Assembly (NCBI GenBank): GCA_016703335.1
Contig: JADJCG010000016.1
Coordinates: forward strand, 71,544 to 135,543
Direction: 5' to 3'
DNA: 64,000 nucleotides
From: Caulobacteraceae bacterium
Lineage (GTDB): Bacteria > Pseudomonadota > Alphaproteobacteria > Caulobacterales > Aquidulcibacteraceae
Below are positions 30,385-43,483 of the stretch, in pieces. Made by a program: the position numbers and the translations under genes. Within the stretch, counting starts at the first letter, position 1. Each line of letters starts with the position of its first letter. The notes below the pieces were generated by a model. It was not told the origin of the DNA. It was given only the letters and a program-made list of their open reading frames with translations, and searched no databases.

Positions 30385-30844
30385 TCAGTTCTTGCGGACT
30401 TGTGCGCTCACGCGCACCAGAAAGCGTTCACGCGCCGCGCCACGCTCAGCATACTCGACCGCGACGTGCGCCATGCGTCCACCGCCTAGATCGACTTCGT
30501 AAGCACGAACGCGTTGCTTGGCTTCGGACGACGCTTCGTCCTTCAGACGCTTGGAACGGCGCGACTTCAGCATGGCTTCAAACGCATCGAGGCCGCGATC
30601 GAAGTCCGCGCCAACGTACCACACGGTCGCGACACTGCCGCTCAAATCGATGAACACGCCTGAGCCGCCCACCGGATACATAAGCGTTTGACCGACCGCT
30701 TCGAGCCCAACACTTGCGCGCTCGATTTCCGTCGCGCCACAGGCTCGATCGGCATCTTGCCTTGCACACGGCCAGAAATGTGCGCGAGGCAACCCTCTAC
30801 GAGTTGCATCGCTACAGCGCTGTTCGTGAGCTGGCCGGCGGCCA

Positions 30845-30845
<1 letters not shown>
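30385..30845 (-). CDS. Unknown protein B inside the atp operon, one frameshift
   Basis: About 153 codons reconstructed from two frames: the first from the ATG at 30845 (GQLTNSAVAMQLVEGCLAHI, then GKMPIEPVA), the second from about 30730 (IERASVGLEAVGQTLMYPVG to VSAQVRKN). The length of 3n+2 fits a one-base deletion. Its start overlaps the atpD stop as TAATG, which indicates coupling. The product is homologous to protein A downstream over the whole length. Function unknown. Confidence 0.7.
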
Positions 30846-32284
<1,439 letters not shown>

Positions 32285-32309
32285 TCACACATCTAAGCCG
32301 CGTGGGCGG

Positions 32310-32395
32310 CTAATTCATCAACCGTGCGGCAATCACGCCTGCCGCGACCGCGAGAAACGGCGCCAGGATCAAAGCGAACCTAGCGACGCGTCCCT

Positions 32396-32399
<4 letters not shown>
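32310..32399 (-). CDS. Possible 29-aa membrane peptide coupled to Ohr
   Basis: A tiny ORF whose ATG overlaps the ohr stop as ATGA. It reads MKGRVARF followed by ALILAPFLAVAAGVIAA and a short basic end, a single hydrophobic helix. The overlap and composition favour translation, but the length makes it uncertain. It ends 40 nt before atpD. Confidence 0.35.
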
Positions 32400-32815
<416 letters not shown>

Positions 32816-32818
32816 GGC

Positions 32819-33202
32819 TCACTCCTGGTCCATCACAATGCGGCACTGGGCTTGACCCGCCTCGCCATACAGCATGTATGTCGTGCCGCCAGGGATGCGA
32901 TAATGTGTGAGCGCATCGTCGGTGCGCATCTCGACCACAAGATCGTTGCGTTGGACGCAACGACGATCCGGCGAGTTCATACCAACCACGCGCTGCCAGC
33001 AGCGCTCCATGTTCTGACCCGACGCCTGTGCACGATAGCCGCCGCCGGTGAGATCGACCCGGCGCCACGAGGCGTCGTTGCGCGCCTCGAACTCAGCCGC
33101 GCTAATCGGCGCGCACTCAGCGACCGGACCGGTTTGGTTCGGCAAGTCGGTGCACGCCCCGAGCGTGAGAGAGGCAGCGAATGTGGCCACGATGAATCTC
33201 AA
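32819..33202 (-). CDS. Small lipoprotein in the atp operon
   Basis: 127 aa. Signal peptide with lipobox LTLGAC (Cys at residue 17). The mature part has four Cys (CAPIS, CWQRV, CVQRN, CRIVM) that could form two disulfides. No family recognised. Its start overlaps the atpG stop by 4 nt, so it should be cotranslated with ATP synthase subunits. It sits 3 nt before ohr. Confidence 0.75.
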   Translation of the reverse strand: MRFIVATFAASLTLGACTDLPNQTGPVAECAPISAAEFEARNDASWRRVDLTGGGYRAQASGQNMERCWQRVVGMNSPDRRCVQRNDLVVEMRTDDALTHYRIPGGTTYMLYGEAGQAQCRIVMDQE

Positions 33203-34077
33203 AGAGCCTCCGCACCGGAGATGATTTCGATCAGTTCTTTGGTGATGTTCGCTTGGCGCTGACGGTTGTAGCGGGTCGTCAGCTTCTTGATCAGATCGCC
33301 GGCGTTGCGCGTGGCATTGTCCATGGCGCTCATTTGCGCGCCGTAGAAGCCGGCTTGGTTCTCAAGCAGCGACTGCAGTATCTGACCGCTCAGATATTGC
33401 GGCAGCAGCGCTTCGAGGATTTCCTCTTCGCTCGGCTCGTACTCGTACACAGCGCCCTTCAGATCCGGCGGCTTCACGCCTTCCGGCGCGCGCGCCGGGA
33501 TGAGCTGCAGCGCCGTCGGCACTTGGCTGATCACCGATTGGAAGCGCGAATAGAACAAAGTCGCGACGTCGAACTCGCCCGCATGGAAGAGTTCGAGCAG
33601 CGCTTCGCCGACAACGTGCGCTGCGTCTGCGCCGATATTCCGGAAGGCGGAAAGATCGACGTACTTCACAATCTTATCGCCGTGCGTGCGGCGCAGCTGA
33701 TCGCGGCCCTTCTTGCCGACGGCGAGGATCTTCACCGTCTTGCCGGCGCGGACCATCTCGTCGATGCGCTCGCGCGCGGCACGAACGATTTGCGTGTTGA
33801 AACCACCGCACAGACCGCGCTCGCTGGTCATCACGACAAGCAATTGCACTTGGTCCTTGCCGGTGCCGCGCAGCAGCAGCGGTGCGCTTTCGCCCGACAC
33901 CGCGGCGGCCAGGTTGGCGATCACGCGCGCCATACGGCTGGCGTAAGGCCGCGCCGCTTCGGCTTGGCTCTGCGCCCGCTTCAACTTAGCGGCCGCCACC
34001 ATCTGCATCGCCTTGGTGATCTTCTGCGTGGATTTCACGCTGGCGATGCGGACGCGGAACTCTTTTAGGCTCGGCAT
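33199..34077 (-). CDS. atpG: ATP synthase F1 subunit gamma
   Basis: 292 aa. N-terminal [20 protein letters not shown] and C-terminal [18 protein letters not shown] are the gamma signatures that form the central stalk. Located between atpA and the lipoprotein gene. The sequence is intact and within the usual size range. Confidence 0.98.
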   Translation of the reverse strand: MPSLKEFRVRIASVKSTQKITKAMQMVAAAKLKRAQSQAEAARPYASRMARVIANLAAAVSGESAPLLLRGTGKDQVQLLVVMTSERGLCGGFNTQIVRAARERIDEMVRAGKTVKILAVGKKGRDQLRRTHGDKIVKYVDLSAFRNIGADAAHVVGEALLELFHAGEFDVATLFYSRFQSVISQVPTALQLIPARAPEGVKPPDLKGAVYEYEPSEEEILEALLPQYLSGQILQSLLENQAGFYGAQMSAMDNATRNAGDLIKKLTTRYNRQRQANITKELIEIISGAEAL

Positions 34078-34086
34078 TACGGCCCC

Positions 34087-35622
<1,536 letters not shown>

Positions 35623-35632
35623 TACGTACTCC

Positions 35633-36193
35633 TCAGGCGGATTTCAGGGCCAGACGCAGCGCGTCCAGCTTGGCTTTGACGGAAGCGTCGAATTGGCGGG
35701 AGCCGGCGCGGGCGATGAACCCCCCGATCAAGCTCTCATCGACGCTGATTTCTGCTTCGACCTTGGCGCCGAGCTTTTCGCCCAGAGCCGCGACCACGGC
35801 GTTCTTTTCTTGCTCACCCGGCGTGCGGGCGAAGATGACTTCGACTTGGCGGGCGCCACGATCGCGGGCCACGAGGGCGCGATAGGCTGAAGCAATCTGC
35901 GGCAACTCGGCGGCGCGGCGATTCTGGGCCACGGCGCCAATGGTTTTCTGCCCGAGATCGGAAACACCGGCCTTTGCGGCGACCGCCACCAGCGCCTTGG
36001 ACTTCTCCACAGGGTCGATCAAAGGCGAGCGGGCGACATCGCGCAGCTCAGCGCTTTCTTTCCAGGCGGCGGCGAACTTCGCAAAGTCCTGCTCTACCAC
36101 CTCTAACTGCTTGGCATCCTTAGCTAAATCGAACACCGCGCGCGCATAGCGCCCGGCTGCTTCGGATACTTCGCCCTCAATTCGATCAGCCAC
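35633..36193 (-). CDS. atpH: ATP synthase F1 subunit delta
   Basis: 186 aa when started at the GTG at 36193; the frame is open to 36490, but the family start corresponds to (M)[25 protein letters not shown]. Helical N-domain, and a C-terminus with [25 protein letters not shown]. It links F1 to the peripheral stalk. First gene of this minus-strand cluster; F0 genes are not in the window. The promoter should lie in 36194-36414. Confidence 0.92.
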   Translation of the reverse strand: MADRIEGEVSEAAGRYARAVFDLAKDAKQLEVVEQDFAKFAAAWKESAELRDVARSPLIDPVEKSKALVAVAAKAGVSDLGQKTIGAVAQNRRAAELPQIASAYRALVARDRGARQVEVIFARTPGEQEKNAVVAALGEKLGAKVEAEISVDESLIGGFIARAGSRQFDASVKAKLDALRLALKSA

Positions 36194-36414
36194 ACCGGTC
36201 TCGCTGCTCTCGCGGCCGACGATCCGCTGGACCGCCCGCTGCTGAATGATGTCGCTTGGGGAAAACCCAAACATCAAAGGGGTCGGCGCGCTCTCCCACG
36301 CGGACCCCCCTGACGCGCGCGCGAAGTAACACGGTGCGTTCCAGCTTGACAACCGGGCGTAAGGGCGGCGGATCAGCGACAAAAGCGCCTGAACAGGCGG
36401 GGGGAAACGCGACC

Positions 36415-38119
36415 ATGACCAACACGTCCACGCCTGCGCAGAGCAGCCATGACGTATCGCCCGCAAAGATGCGCCAAGTGGTGCTCGCAAGCGCCGCGGG
36501 CACCGTGTTCGAGTGGTACGATTTCTTTGTCTATGGCGCTGTCGCTTCGGTAATGACCCCGCAGTTCTTGCGAGGATTGCCCGACGCCCAGGCGTTTGTT
36601 TTCATCCTGCTGACGTTCGCCGTCGGGTTCATCGTGCGGCCGCTCGGTGCGCTTGTCTTCGGCAAGATCGGAGATTCCACGGGGCGCAAAGGCGCGTTCC
36701 TGATCACGATCACGATCATGGGCCTTGCAACTTTTGCGATCGGTATCCTCCCGACAGCAGATCAGATCGGCGGGTGGGCGGCGGTGCTCTTGCTGACGAT
36801 GCCGCGTGCTGCAAGGTTTCGCGCTTGGCGGCGAGTATGGCGGCGCGGCAATCTATGTCGCAGAACACGCGCGGCCACACCGGCGCGGCTGGGAGACAGG
36901 TTGGATTCAGGTTTCCGCCGCGTTCGGACTGATGGGCGCACTGCTCGTCGTTTTGATCACGCGCATGATCTTGGGTGAAGAAGCGTTCAGTGCCTGGGGT
37001 TGGCGGGTTCCGTTCCTGTTTTCAATCGTGCTGCTTGCGATCTCGGTTTGGATTCGGCTTCAACTTGAGGAGAGCCCGGCTTTCAAGAAGCTGAAGGACG
37101 AAGGCAAGATCTCCAAGCGCGCCTATCACGAGAGCTTTTTCGAATGGCGCAATCTGAAGGTCGTTATCCTCGCCTTCCTCGCCATCTGCATGGCGCAAGG
37201 CGTGGTTTGGTACACCGGCTTCTTCTACACGCAGTTCTACATCGAGCGGATTCTGAAGATCGACTCGAAGACGGTCAGCGTCATCATGATCGCCGGCGTC
37301 ATGCTCTCGGCGCCGCTCTACGTCTTCTTCGCGTGGCTCTCCGACAAGATCGGACGCAAGATCGTCATGCTGTTTGGCATCGTGCTGATGCTGGGGCTCT
37401 ACTTCCCCGGCTTCCACTACATTACCCAGGCGGGCAATCCGCAACTGGCGCAAGCGCTTGAACGCGTGCCCGTCACAGTGATCGCCGATCCCGCAGATTG
37501 CACCTTCCAGCTCGATCTCACCGGCGGCGCGCGTCAGTTCTCGACTTCGTGCGACATCGCCAAGGGCTCGCTCACCAACGCCGGCGTCGCTTACGAGACG
37601 CAAGCGGGACCTCAGGATCGCTTGCCCGTATCCGCGTTGGCGACGTGGAAATTGAAAGCGTCAGCGCCGGGGGCCAAACCAACAGCGAAATCCGCGCCAC
37701 GCGCACCGAGTTCGAGTCACGTTTGCGCCCGATACTCGACGCGGCGGGATACCCGGCGCGTGCGCCGGGCGCGATGGAGGGCTGGAGCTGGTCGAAATCG
37801 CGCGTGTCTTCAGCGAGAAGATCGGCGTCTTCTTGATGATCGCGCTCTTCGTTGTCGCCGCGACCGCGCTCTATGGCCGCAAGCAGCGGCGCTCGTCGAA
37901 CTCTTCCCAACACGCATTCGCTACACGGCGCTCTCTGTGCCGTATCACATCGGCGTTGGCTGGTTTGGCGGGCTGCTGCCGGCCGTTGTATTCGCGATCA
38001 ACACGGCGACAGGCTCAATCTATCAGGGGCTCTGGTTTCCCGTGATTGCAACGGCAGTTTCGGCAGTGGTGATGTTCTTCTTCCTGCCGGAAACGAAGGA
38101 CCGCGACATTCATGCGTAG
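36415..38119 (+). pseudogene. MFS transporter of the metabolite:H+ symporter (MHS) type, several frameshifts
   Basis: Reconstructed from several frames. The start ATG has GGGGGAAA upstream. Piece one: AGTVFEWYDFFVYGAVASVM and a TM core up to LLLTM; a one-base insertion near 36802; piece two: QGFALGGEYGGAAIYVAEHA, the MHS family signature, through QVSAAFGLMG and several TM segments; further frame changes near 37600-37620, 37800-37830 and 37880-37900; last piece: VELFPTRIRYTALSVPYHIG to FFLPETKDRDIHA. A non-TM insert around 37450-37770 lies between two TM blocks. Substrates of MHS carriers include organic acids and osmolytes; here unknown. Confidence 0.8.
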
Positions 38120-38163
38120 TGAATGCGCTTAACCATTCAGAAAGATGGTTTTCACGCATTCAC
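38119..38163 (+). terminator. Hairpin downstream of the MFS gene
   Basis: GTGAATGCG (38119-38127) pairs with CGCATTCAC (38155-38163), and inside it AACCAT pairs with ATGGTT across a loop TCAGAAAG. It starts at the transporter stop codon and may end the transcript, although it has no clear T-tract. It also lies before the next plus-strand gene. Confidence 0.45.
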
Positions 38164-38210
38164 TAGCTTTCTGAACGAGAGCTTAAACGTCCTCGTGCAT
38201 AGTCATATTC

Positions 38211-38447
38211 ATGACGGCGATCCCCCACGCCGCCTTGGCCCTCACCAGCGCCCTTGACCGCTTTGGGCACGCCAGTGTGCGCGTGCTCGAAGCGGTCACT
38301 GGCGCAGGTGATGCGGACTTAGGCGAGGCTCTCGTCGAAATGACGGAAGCCAAGACGCAAGCCAAAGCTGGCGTCGCCGTGATCCGCTTTGCCGATGAAA
38401 TGTACGAAGCGCTGCTGGAGATCGGCCAAGAGCCTCAGCGGCGATAG
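38211..38447 (+). CDS. Small protein resembling flagellar rod/FlgC-like fragments
   Basis: 78 aa. The C-terminal AKAGVAVIRFADEMYEALLEI resembles the terminal helix of small flagellar basal-body rod-like proteins (x-N-x-x-V-I-x-T-A-D-E-M), with a matching N-terminal helix (TSALDRFGHASVRVLEA). No flagellar cluster is in the window and the usual Asn-rich SxxN(I)AN motif is missing. The function is an inference only. Its 3' end overlaps the converging gene by 13 nt. Confidence 0.55.
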   Translation: MTAIPHAALALTSALDRFGHASVRVLEAVTGAGDADLGEALVEMTEAKTQAKAGVAVIRFADEMYEALLEIGQEPQRR

Positions 38448-39246
38448 GTCGAATTCGCGACGACCAGAACGGCGCGTGCTAGCGCATCGAATAATGCCTT
38501 CGACGCGGACTCGTAACGCGGCTTCAGCGCTGCATCGACGCCGACATCGTTCCAGCTTCCCATCGCGCCAAACACCCAAGCCCGCCCTGCTGCCTTGAGC
38601 AGGCGCTGGGCTTCGGGCGTCATTTGCGTGAACCGCAAAAATTCCAACGGATAAGGCAATTCCTTACCGTCGAGCGTTTCGCGCGCCGCCATGAATGCGT
38701 CCGCGAACGGTTGGCCCGGAATGGAACGCGCCACCGCTTCAATTGAAAGCAAGGCGTCCCGCAGATCGCGCGAGGCGGCGGCTACACCGGTATCGACCTT
38801 CTCCGCTGAGGCGGCTTCACCGATCAGAATGTACGCGCTCAGCCAGATCTTCTTGTCCGCCGCGTTCTTATCGCCGATCCGGTCGAAACCTTCCCAAAGC
38901 TCGGAGCGATCGCCGTACACCGCCTCGATCAGCCAACGCGGTCCGCCGCCAACCATGCCGACAAGCAGCCGATCATCGATGTGACCGAGCTTTTGTCTTG
39001 CTGCATCGGGGCGTTGTGCAGCCGCAATCCGTGGCACTTGCGTTTTTGCAGTTTGACGAACCAATCGGACGTGCCGCTAGCAACTTGCTTCAGCCCGCCG
39101 GGTTCATCGCGCGGAGTCATGAAATCGAGCGAGGCCGAATATTGGAAGATCGGGTCGTTCGGATAGAACCCTGAAACGTCTCGGCCCGCGATTGCCGCGT
39201 TGCCGACAGTCACCAAAGCCAAGGCACGGAGGATCGGTACTTGCAC
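38435..39246 (-). CDS. Hypothetical protein, one frameshift
   Basis: Two frames join near 38990-39010. Part one has a GTG start and a hydrophobic leader (VPILRALALVTVGNAAIAG), possibly a signal peptide, then SGFYPNDPIFQYSASLDFMT. Part two runs LGHIDDRLLVGMVGGGPRWL to VVANSTYRR and is mostly helical with Ala/Leu. Family not recognised. It starts 3 nt after trmO, so it is in one operon with it. Confidence 0.6.
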
Positions 39247-39249
39247 GCT

Positions 39250-39714
39250 TCAGTCCTTGAAGTAGTCCTGCATGAGCTCCGTCGCCCAAGCTGGCTGGCG
39301 CCTTGCGCCGATCGGCGCGAACTCGTCCATCCACGGCTTCACATCTAGCACCGGAGTGCCGTCGATTGCATCAAGCCCGCGCACGGTCAGCACGCGGCCA
39401 TCGACTTTGACGATGGTGGCGCGCGTCAGGCCGATGCGGTTTGGCCGCGCCTTGCCGCGTTGTCCGAAGATGCCGACCAGCGGCCAGTCGGACCGCTCAC
39501 GTGGATGCCGCGCACCGGCTTCGATCTTCGCGGGATCCACTTGGTGCATCAGGAACAGAACTTCGACGTGGCTGAAATCACCGAGACCGTAGAACGCAGT
39601 CTCGTTCAACGGGTCGGCCAAGACGATCTCCGCCTCCACCGCGCCCCAGAAATCATCGCTAAGATCCTTGCGGGGCGAGCGAACGGTGGCGATCGACGTG
39701 ACTTCAAACGTCAT
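39250..39714 (-). CDS. trmO: TrmO-like tRNA m6t6A37 methyltransferase (UPF0066)
   Basis: 154 aa from the ATG at 39714 (TFEVTSIATVRSPRKD). Family motifs: LGDFSHVEVLFLMH, RPNRIGLTRATIVKVDG, and DGTPVLDVKPWMDEF, as in the TsaA/YaeB/TrmO fold. The E. coli protein adds a methyl group to t6A at position 37 of tRNA. The start choice is between this ATG and one 21 nt upstream. Confidence 0.88.
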   Translation of the reverse strand: MTFEVTSIATVRSPRKDLSDDFWGAVEAEIVLADPLNETAFYGLGDFSHVEVLFLMHQVDPAKIEAGARHPRERSDWPLVGIFGQRGKARPNRIGLTRATIVKVDGRVLTVRGLDAIDGTPVLDVKPWMDEFAPIGARRQPAWATELMQDYFKD

Positions 39715-39741
39715 GGACGACTCCATCGGCGCCATACCGCC

Positions 39742-40512
39742 TCAATGCTTCTCGGCCGCCGCCTCCGCTTTGGAGCGCGAGCGGATGTTCAGCAATTCGA
39801 CGGCCAGTGAGAATGCGATGGCGAAGTAGAGGTAGCCGCGCGGGATGTGGAAGCCCAAGCCATCAGCGATGAGCGCGACGCCGACGAGTAGGATGAAGGC
39901 GAGAGCCAGCATCTTCATGGTCGGGTGCTTCTCAATGTAAGCGGCCAACGGCTCAGCCGCGACAGCCATCACCAAAGTTGAAGCGACAACGGCGAGAATC
40001 ATAACCGGCAGCAAATCGGTCATGCCGACGGCGGTGATTACGCTATCCATCGAGAACACGATATTGATCACAGCGAGCTGCACGAGCACATCGCTGAATT
40101 GATTCTTCGCTTCCGCCTCTTCGTGGTGCGCGCCTTGCACCGAAGCGTGAATCTCCTGCGTGCCCTTCACCAACAAGAAGAGACCACCGCCAAGCAGGAT
40201 CAAATCCTTCACCGTGAAGGCGATGAATTCTTCGACGTGCTCGGTCATGCCGAGCATCGCCGGCAAAGCCGCGGGCAGATGGAACAGCGGGTGTTCGTCG
40301 AGCTGGATGATCCAGAAGATGCCGGCAAGCATCAGAATGCGCAGAACCATCGCGCCCCAAACGCCGAAGCGGCGCGCGTCCTTTTGCAGTTTGCCCTTCA
40401 GCTTGCCGATTGCGATCGACACAAACAGCAGGTTGTCGATCCCGAGCACGATTTCGAGAAAGGTCAGCGCCGTAAGGCTGAGCCAAAAGGCAGGCGTGGC
40501 CAGAATTTCCAT
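39742..40512 (-). CDS. TerC family membrane protein
   Basis: 256 aa, about seven hydrophobic segments. Signature LEIVLGIDNLLFVSIA near residue 20 and INIVFSMDSVITAVGM near residue 150, each with an acidic residue in a membrane helix, which define the TerC/Alx family. Members are linked to Mn2+ export and membrane-protein metalation. A His-rich loop (HHEEAEAKN) lies between TM segments. Confidence 0.93.
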   Translation of the reverse strand: MEILATPAFWLSLTALTFLEIVLGIDNLLFVSIAIGKLKGKLQKDARRFGVWGAMVLRILMLAGIFWIIQLDEHPLFHLPAALPAMLGMTEHVEEFIAFTVKDLILLGGGLFLLVKGTQEIHASVQGAHHEEAEAKNQFSDVLVQLAVINIVFSMDSVITAVGMTDLLPVMILAVVASTLVMAVAAEPLAAYIEKHPTMKMLALAFILLVGVALIADGLGFHIPRGYLYFAIAFSLAVELLNIRSRSKAEAAAEKH

Positions 40513-40622
40513 GTGCTCGAATCTCCGCGCTCCCTAACGCCCGAACAAAGCTGCTACGTCAAGGACGTGCCTGCGCGTTCCAGACGTGCTTAAAGGGGGC
40601 GAATTCTTTCGGAGATGGCAAT

Positions 40623-41168
40623 ATGCGGCGATCAATCCTGGCGCTCGGCTTCATCTTGGCGGCGTGCGCATCGCCGCCCATTGCACAAACCAGCTCGACG
40701 CTGCTCTCGGCCGACGCGGCCACATCGCTTGCGGTGGGTGAACGGCTGACCGAGTTGACCTCATCGCAAGAGGCCAGCGAGGGCATGGATCCGGCCGTCA
40801 CGATGACCCTACGCCACGGCGATGGGCGCGCGCTGACATTCAGGGAAGCCAACCACACGCCGAACGACATCATGGCGCAGGCCGCTGGTGGGCCGCTCGC
40901 ACAGATCATGGGTCTGCAGCAAGGCGACGAAGTCACGACGCTTTACTACTCTGCCGACGGCGAGAGTACGCAGCGGCCAGGCGCGCCGTTCTTCTGCGGA
41001 CCGCAAGGCCCCGCCGCGATCGGTCGTTACGAGGGCGCTGATGGCACGATCCAGATCGTTGGGCTGCGTGAAGCCATTCAGTTCGAGACGCGCCCCGACG
41101 GCCAGATGGAGGCGATCCCCTATTCGCCCGATCATGTCTGCGCGCGTCTGCGCTTTCGTCGCGGCTGA
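40623..41168 (+). CDS. Hypothetical lipoprotein or exported protein
   Basis: 181 aa with an N-terminal signal peptide ending in FILAAC (lipobox, Cys at residue 15). The rest is Thr/Gly/Asp-rich with alternating strands and two Cys (FFCGPQG, HVCARLRF). No family recognised. It is 3 nt before the DUF1330 gene and thus heads a small operon with it and a MATE transporter. Confidence 0.68.
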   Translation: MRRSILALGFILAACASPPIAQTSSTLLSADAATSLAVGERLTELTSSQEASEGMDPAVTMTLRHGDGRALTFREANHTPNDIMAQAAGGPLAQIMGLQQGDEVTTLYYSADGESTQRPGAPFFCGPQGPAAIGRYEGADGTIQIVGLREAIQFETRPDGQMEAIPYSPDHVCARLRFRRG

Positions 41169-41171
41169 GCC

Positions 41172-41474
41172 ATGACCGTCTACGCCCTCGCGCAACTGCG
41201 CATCCACGATGCCGAGCGCTACGGGCGCTACATGAACAACTTTGTCGCCCGCTACGCCGAAGTATTCGGAAAGTTCGGCGGCAAGTTGCTCGCGGCCGAC
41301 GACGCGCCGCGTGTGCTTGAGGGCGAATGGTGGGACCGCAACAAGGTCGTGCTAATGGAATTTCCGGACGTCGAGGCCTTTACGGCGTGGGCGAGCTCGC
41401 CGGAATACAACGAGATCGCAATTGATCGGGTCGCCGGCGCTGAGGCGGTCGTGCTGCTGATCAAGGGTATGTAA
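41172..41474 (+). CDS. DUF1330 domain protein
   Basis: 100 aa. The DUF1330 core is VYALAQLRIHDAERYGRYM, a GGKLLAADDAPRVLEG turn, and the FPDVEAFTAWASSPEYNEI segment. This is a dimeric alpha/beta-barrel of ferredoxin-like fold without known enzyme activity. Between the lipoprotein gene (3 nt) and the MATE gene (1 nt). Confidence 0.93.
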   Translation: MTVYALAQLRIHDAERYGRYMNNFVARYAEVFGKFGGKLLAADDAPRVLEGEWWDRNKVVLMEFPDVEAFTAWASSPEYNEIAIDRVAGAEAVVLLIKGM

Positions 41475-41475
41475 C

Positions 41476-42846
41476 GTGCGCGATCTTACTCAGGGACCGA
41501 TTGTCGGCCACTTGCTTGGCATGGCGATGTTTATCGGCATCAGCCTGATCTTCCAGACGATGTATTTCATCGTCGACCTCTACTTCGTCTCACGCCTTGG
41601 CAGTGCGGTGATCGCGGGCGTCAGCGCGTCCGGTAACGTCTTCTTTCTGGCCTTGGCCGCGAGCCAACTCATCTCTATCGGCGTGATGGCGACGGTGGCG
41701 CAGGCCGTCGGCAAGAAGGACGAAGCGGAAGCCAACCTCTTCTCCGACCAAGCCATCTCGATGTCGCTGCTCTTCGGCGCTGTGATGTTGGCACTGGGCT
41801 ATGCTTTCGGCGGCATCGGCGTTGATGCGCTGACGGCCGACGCAGCAAGCGCTGCGGCTGGGCGGGCGTATCTCTTTGCGTTTCTTCCTCAGCTTGCGCT
41901 GATGTTTCCGGTCGCGGCGATGACGTCAGCTTTGCGCGGCGCCGGCGTCACCATGCCGACAATGGTGCTGCAGACAGTCACCATCCTGCTCAACGCGGCT
42001 TTGGCGCCGGTGTTGATCGCCGGCTGGGGCACGGGCATCGCGCTTGGCGCCGCAGGCGCGGGATGGGCAAGCTCGATCGCGGCGTTTATTGGCACTATCG
42101 CGCTCATCTTCATGTTTCCGCGCGTTCAGAAATATCTCCGCCTGCATCTGGATTCTTTGCGTCCGAAATTCAGTGCGTGGCGGCGCATCATTTTCATTGG
42201 ACTGCCGACATCGCTCGAATTCCTGCTGATGTTCATCGTCTTCATCGCCATCTATTTCGTCATCCGACCGTTTGGCGCGGAGGCGCAGGCTGGCTTCGGC
42301 ATTGGCGGGCGCATCATGCAGTCGATTTTCTTGCCAGCGATGGCGATCGCGTTCGCGGCGGCGCCGATCGCAGGGCAGAACTTCGGCGCCAAGCGCTACG
42401 ACCGCGTGCGCGAGACCTTCACGGTCACCGCTTTGATTGGCAGTGCGGTGATGCTGACGCTGAGCCTTCTTTGCCACATCAACCCCGGCATTCTGGCCCG
42501 ACCGTTCACGGATGATCCAGCAGTGCTCGCCGTCAGCAACGACTATCTGCAAATCGTGTCGTGGAATTTCGTGTTCAGCGGCTTGGTAATGGCGGCTGGC
42601 AGCTTGTTCCAGGGCATGGGCGACACGCGACGTTCGCTGTTCGCAAGCGCCACGCGCATGCTCACTTTCGTCGTGCCGGTGATATGGGCGTCGCAGCAGC
42701 CGTGGTTCACGCTGCATGACGCGTGGCTGATCTCGGTCGCGTCCGTTGTCGCGCAGTGCGCGCTGGCCATGTGGCTCTTGTTCAGAACCTTCAAGACCAA
42801 GCTCGCACCGGCGACACCCGCCACTATTGCGGCGGTGGCAGGTTGA
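41476..42846 (+). CDS. MATE family efflux transporter
   Basis: 456 aa with a GTG start. Twelve hydrophobic segments in two halves; N-half MFIGISLIFQTMYFIVDLYF, central LRGAGVTMPTMVLQTV, second half FLPAMAIAFAAAPIAGQNFG. MATE proteins expel cationic drugs or metabolites with Na+ or H+. The last 23 nt overlap the 3' end of the converging gene. Confidence 0.94.
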   Translation: MRDLTQGPIVGHLLGMAMFIGISLIFQTMYFIVDLYFVSRLGSAVIAGVSASGNVFFLALAASQLISIGVMATVAQAVGKKDEAEANLFSDQAISMSLLFGAVMLALGYAFGGIGVDALTADAASAAAGRAYLFAFLPQLALMFPVAAMTSALRGAGVTMPTMVLQTVTILLNAALAPVLIAGWGTGIALGAAGAGWASSIAAFIGTIALIFMFPRVQKYLRLHLDSLRPKFSAWRRIIFIGLPTSLEFLLMFIVFIAIYFVIRPFGAEAQAGFGIGGRIMQSIFLPAMAIAFAAAPIAGQNFGAKRYDRVRETFTVTALIGSAVMLTLSLLCHINPGILARPFTDDPAVLAVSNDYLQIVSWNFVFSGLVMAAGSLFQGMGDTRRSLFASATRMLTFVVPVIWASQQPWFTLHDAWLISVASVVAQCALAMWLLFRTFKTKLAPATPATIAAVAG

Positions 42847-43294
42847 GCGACGCCTGACCGACCGCGTAGCGCCAGCCTTCAGGCGTGCGCACGTAGGTGT
42901 CGCTGAACCACAGGCGGCGATCGAACGGACCATCCGGGCCAGTGCCCTTCAGCCAAAGCAACGCTGTGACGATCGCAGTGTCTTCGCCGTAGAGACGCAC
43001 AATCTGCGTGCCCTCCTCTTCGACTTGATGTTCGTACACGTAGGTCTCGTCGCGCGCCGCCTGCAGTAGATCCTCGCGCGTGAACACCGCGCCGCGGCCA
43101 ACGACGAGGATCATCTCCGGGTGAAGAATGCGCGCCATACCTTCGGCATCGTTGCGCTCAACGGCGGCTTGATACTCGGTATCGAGAGCGGCGACCGTGG
43201 CGCGGTCTTGTTCGGGCGAAGCTTGGGCGACAGCAGGCATGAGTAGAACTCCAAGCGCAACGGCCAGGCCGCGCGCCTTATGAAACGGGGACAT
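42824..43294 (-). CDS. Exported SnoaL/NTF2-like protein (DUF4440 type)
   Basis: 156 aa from the ATG at 43294, with GGAGA upstream. Signal peptide to about residue 26 (AVAQAS). The mature part has LDTEYQAAVERNDAEGMARILHPEM, then VVGRGAVFTREDLLQAA and a C-terminal sheet with RRLWFSDTYVRTPEGWRYAV, which is the NTF2-like cone fold. Reaction and ligand unknown. Confidence 0.85.
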   Translation of the reverse strand: MSPFHKARGLAVALGVLLMPAVAQASPEQDRATVAALDTEYQAAVERNDAEGMARILHPEMILVVGRGAVFTREDLLQAARDETYVYEHQVEEEGTQIVRLYGEDTAIVTALLWLKGTGPDGPFDRRLWFSDTYVRTPEGWRYAVGQASLNLPPPQ

Positions 43295-43327
43295 TTCGCG
43301 TCTCTCCGGGAATGATCGAGTGGTCTG

Positions 43328-43483
43328 ATGGCGCTCAAGCATGCGCTCGAGGCCGCAGGCGCGGTGTTTCTCGATGAAGATGATTTGGGCGCCGGTGTGC
43401 GCCTTCGGTTTACGAGCCGCGACGTGAAACAGCTGCGCCGTCTCGAGGGCGAAGGTGGCGCAGTCGGCGAAGATGACGTCTAA
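43328..43483 (+). CDS. Small ORF similar to the tail of HTH regulators
   Basis: 51 aa. The sequence ALKHALEAAGAVFLDEDDLG followed by AGVRLRF resembles the C-terminal motif xxRALExAGVxFxxExGGGxGVRLR of short XRE-type regulators, but the DNA-binding half is absent. An in-frame stop lies a few codons upstream, so it may be a remnant or a stand-alone peptide. It ends 1 nt before the next minus gene. Confidence 0.45.
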   Translation: MALKHALEAAGAVFLDEDDLGAGVRLRFTSRDVKQLRRLEGEGGAVGEDDV

